Shown in pieces: positions 33,822 through 35,900 of a stretch of DNA of 35,900 nucleotides. Every line of letters starts with the position of its first letter. Position 1 is the first letter of the stretch. The notes beneath the pieces were generated by a model that was not told the origin of the DNA, made no database searches, and saw only the letters and a list, made by a program, of their open reading frames with translations. This DNA is from Vibrio splendidus 12E03 (GTDB lineage: Bacteria; Pseudomonadota; Gammaproteobacteria; Enterobacterales; Vibrionaceae). The stretch covers positions 1 through 35,900 of the forward strand of contig NZ_AJZD02000049.1 of assembly GCF_000272105.2 (NCBI RefSeq), given 5' to 3'. The position numbers and the translations under genes are program-made.

Positions 33822-35633
33822 ATGAGTGAGCAAGAAAAACGTACGGTTGTTTCCGGCACAGTAACAATGACACCATCAGAAGCGTTCGTTGAAACTATGG
33901 TTGCTAATGATGTTACCGACATGTTCGGCATCATGGGGTCAGCATTTATGGACGCAATGGATATCTTTGCTCCTGCTGGCATTCGATTGGTCCCAGTGGT
34001 TCACGAGCAAGGTGCTGCTCACATGGCAGATGGTTACTCTCGTGTATCTGGTCGCCATGGTGTGGTTATCGGGCAGAATGGCCCAGGTATTAGTAACTGT
34101 GTAACAGCGATTGCAGCCGCGTTTTGGGCACACAGCCCGGTCGTGATTGTGACGCCAGAAACAGGTACCAAAACAATGGGCTTAGGTGGTTTCCAAGAGT
34201 GTAACCAGCTTCCAATGTTCCAAGAGTTTACTAAGTATCAAGGACATGTAACGCACCCAGACCGTATGGCGGAATACACAGGCCGATGCTTTGACCGCGC
34301 AATGAGCGAAATGGGCCCGACTCAGCTGAACATTCCACGTGACTACTTCTACGGTGAAACTCAAACTGAAATCCCTAAACCTGCGCGTTTAGACCGAGGT
34401 CCAGGTGGTGAAAAATCTCTAAATGAAGCGGCAGATCTGATTGCTGAAGCGAAGTTCCCAGTCATCATTTCTGGTGGCGGCGTGGTAATGGCAGATGCCG
34501 TTCAAGAGTGTGCGGCACTGGCAGAAAGGTTAGGCGCACCCGTAGTGAACAGCTACCTACACAATGACTCTTTCCCTGCGAGTCACCCATTATGGTGTGG
34601 TCCTTTAGGCTACCAAGGTTCGAAAGCAGCAATGAAACTGATGGCTCAAGCAGATGTGGTTATCGCTTTGGGTACACGTCTTGGTCCATTTGGTACCTTG
34701 CCTCAACATGGCATGGACTACTGGCCGAAGAACGCGAAAATCATTCAGATTGATGCAGACAACAAGATGCTGGGTCTGGTTAAGAAGATTTCGGTTGGTA
34801 TCTGTGGTGATGCAAAAGCAGCAGCGGTTGCTCTATCTGAAAGATTGGAAGGCCGTGCACTGTTGTGTGATGACAACAAAGGCGCTCGCCAAGATACAGT
34901 CGCTACAGAAAAAGCACTTTGGGAAAAAGAGCTTGATGAATGGACACACGAACGTGACTCTTTCAGCTTAGATATGATTGAGGAAAACTCACACGAGACT
35001 CCGTTCTCTGGTGGTGAATACCTACACCCACGCCAAGTATTGCGTGAACTAGAAAAAGCGATGCCTGAAGACGTAATGGTCTCGACAGATATCGGTAACA
35101 TCAACTCAGTGGCAAACAGCTATTTACGCTTTGAGAAACCACGTAGCTTCTTTGCTGCAATGAGTTTCGGTAACTGTGGTTACGCATTCCCGACCATCAT
35201 TGGCGCGAAAGCCGCGGCACCTCATCGTCCCGCTATTTCTTATGCAGGCGACGGTGCGTGGGGCATGAGCCTGATGGAAACCATGACATGTGTTCGCCAT
35301 AACATTCCAGTGACAGCTGTGGTATTCCACAACCGTCAATGGGGTGCTGAGAAGAAGAACCAAGTCGACTTCTACAACCGACGCTTTGTTGCCGGTGAAC
35401 TTGAAAACCAAAGCTTTGCAGAGATTGCACGAGCAATGGGTGCTGAAGGTATCACGGTTGATAAGCTAGAAGATGTAGGCCCAACTCTGCAAAAAGCCAT
35501 CGACATGCAGATGAACGAAGGCAAAACAACCATCATTGAAATCATGTGTACTCAGGAATTGGGCGACCCGTTCCGCCGAGATGCACTATCAACACCGGTT
35601 CGTTTCCTAGATAAATACAAAGATTACGTATAA
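33822..35633 (+). CDS. xsc: Sulfoacetaldehyde acetyltransferase
   Basis: A 603-residue thiamine-diphosphate enzyme converting sulfoacetaldehyde and phosphate to acetyl phosphate and sulfite, the central step in dissimilation of taurine, isethionate and related C2-sulfonates. The pyrimidine-binding domain has E62 (VVHEQGAAHMADGYSR), the middle domain runs about 195-345, and the cofactor domain has GDG (476-478) followed by N504 (VVFHNRQWGAEKKNQ). The Xsc-typical stretches GLGGFQECNQLPMFQ and the C-terminal CTQELGDPFRRDAL separate it from acetolactate synthase. An AGGAG/GGAAG region precedes the start. pta lies about 5 kb away instead of directly downstream, with the cobST pair between. Confidence 0.95.
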   Translation: MSEQEKRTVVSGTVTMTPSEAFVETMVANDVTDMFGIMGSAFMDAMDIFAPAGIRLVPVVHEQGAAHMADGYSRVSGRHGVVIGQNGPGISNCVTAIAAAFWAHSPVVIVTPETGTKTMGLGGFQECNQLPMFQEFTKYQGHVTHPDRMAEYTGRCFDRAMSEMGPTQLNIPRDYFYGETQTEIPKPARLDRGPGGEKSLNEAADLIAEAKFPVIISGGGVVMADAVQECAALAERLGAPVVNSYLHNDSFPASHPLWCGPLGYQGSKAAMKLMAQADVVIALGTRLGPFGTLPQHGMDYWPKNAKIIQIDADNKMLGLVKKISVGICGDAKAAAVALSERLEGRALLCDDNKGARQDTVATEKALWEKELDEWTHERDSFSLDMIEENSHETPFSGGEYLHPRQVLRELEKAMPEDVMVSTDIGNINSVANSYLRFEKPRSFFAAMSFGNCGYAFPTIIGAKAAAPHRPAISYAGDGAWGMSLMETMTCVRHNIPVTAVVFHNRQWGAEKKNQVDFYNRRFVAGELENQSFAEIARAMGAEGITVDKLEDVGPTLQKAIDMQMNEGKTTIIEIMCTQELGDPFRRDALSTPVRFLDKYKDYV

Positions 35634-35646
35634 GTCATAGGAAGTT

Positions 35647-35695
35647 TGTCCGGCCACCGCATCATCGAGAATGTTGTCGAGTGCGTGGTCGGGCA
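35647..35695 (+). terminator. Imperfect hairpin after xsc
   Basis: TGTCCGGCCAC (35647-35657) pairs with GTGGTCGGGCA (35685-35695) with two G-T pairs, and GCA/TGC extends the stem past a bulged C. It starts 14 bp after the xsc stop. No T-run follows, so it could be a processed or rho-dependent 3' end. Confidence 0.45.
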
Positions 35696-35823
35696 ATATT
35701 AACGGGTATTGGCAAAGTGCTTAGGTGAAGAACGTAAACGCTTAGTTCAATAATTTCCAGTTAAACATTAGAACACTAATTAAATGAATCATAAGTATAT
35801 AAGTGGTTTTAGATATATACACT

Positions 35824-35900
35824 ATGTCACTCGTTATTATTAATCGGTCCTTAACTAATGGATCAACAAATAGTTATTTTGACGAAGATATACACCTATT
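35824..35900 (+). CDS. Possible start of a further gene cut by the window edge
   Basis: ATG at 35824 opens a frame to the edge reading MSLVIINRSLTNGS and onward. No clear ribosome site precedes it, and a second ATG in another frame (35858) is also open. The AT-rich 120 bp upstream would suit a promoter. This is weak evidence. Confidence 0.18.
   Translation, partial: MSLVIINRSLTNGSTNSYFDEDIHL

Noticed and set aside
33822..35633. Acetolactate synthase large subunit
   Set aside because: Domain layout is shared, but the Xsc-specific stretches and the pta/TauE context favour sulfoacetaldehyde acetyltransferase, and no small subunit gene follows.

Overview
The window looks like chromosomal DNA of a marine Vibrio, probably close to the Splendidus or Harveyi clades. 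The evidence is a luxM-luxN type quorum-sensing pair, a Vibrio-type M9 collagenase, a long-form isocitrate lyase of the Pseudomonas/Vibrio type and moderate G+C. I saw no tRNA, rRNA, insertion sequence, integrase or CRISPR array. The genes are densely packed, with good rho-independent terminators at several boundaries.

Left part (1-12.8 kb) is a mixed metabolic and transport region. It holds the tail of an unknown gene, a periplasmic CpdB/5'-nucleotidase-like phosphoesterase, a two-gene operon of a phytanoyl-CoA-dioxygenase-like enzyme with an MDR reductase, a membrane GGDEF protein, a small secreted protein, an EamA exporter and an MFS transporter. These are followed by kduD with an RpiB/LacAB-type isomerase, which probably process unsaturated uronates, and by a LysR regulator divergent from a secreted NylB-like serine hydrolase.

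Middle part (12.8-20.9 kb) centres on cell-cell signalling and secretion. luxM (acyl-homoserine-lactone synthase) and luxN (hybrid sensor kinase) overlap as an operon. A secreted collagenase starts on the other side of their shared 426-bp upstream region. Behind it come a lipoprotein with a cystatin-like QVVAG motif and a cytoplasmic protein resembling the ADP-ribosyltransferase fold.

Right part (21.1-35.6 kb) reads as a C2-sulfonate catabolic island joined to the glyoxylate shunt. Xsc would turn sulfoacetaldehyde and phosphate into acetyl phosphate and sulfite, Pta would make acetyl-CoA, and a TauE/SafE-type carrier would export sulfite or a sulfonate. AceA and GlcB would allow growth on the resulting acetyl-CoA. 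An aldehyde dehydrogenase and an IclR-family regulator sit in the same block. An orphan CobS/CobT-like AAA+/VWA pair, with no CobN in the window, is divergent from xsc; this is the least explained part. A 10-bp motif (TGGAACAATT) occurs upstream of both pta and xsc and may be the binding site of a shared regulator. No gene that would generate sulfoacetaldehyde (taurine or isethionate oxidation, transaminase, uptake) is in view, so those may lie beyond the right edge or elsewhere.
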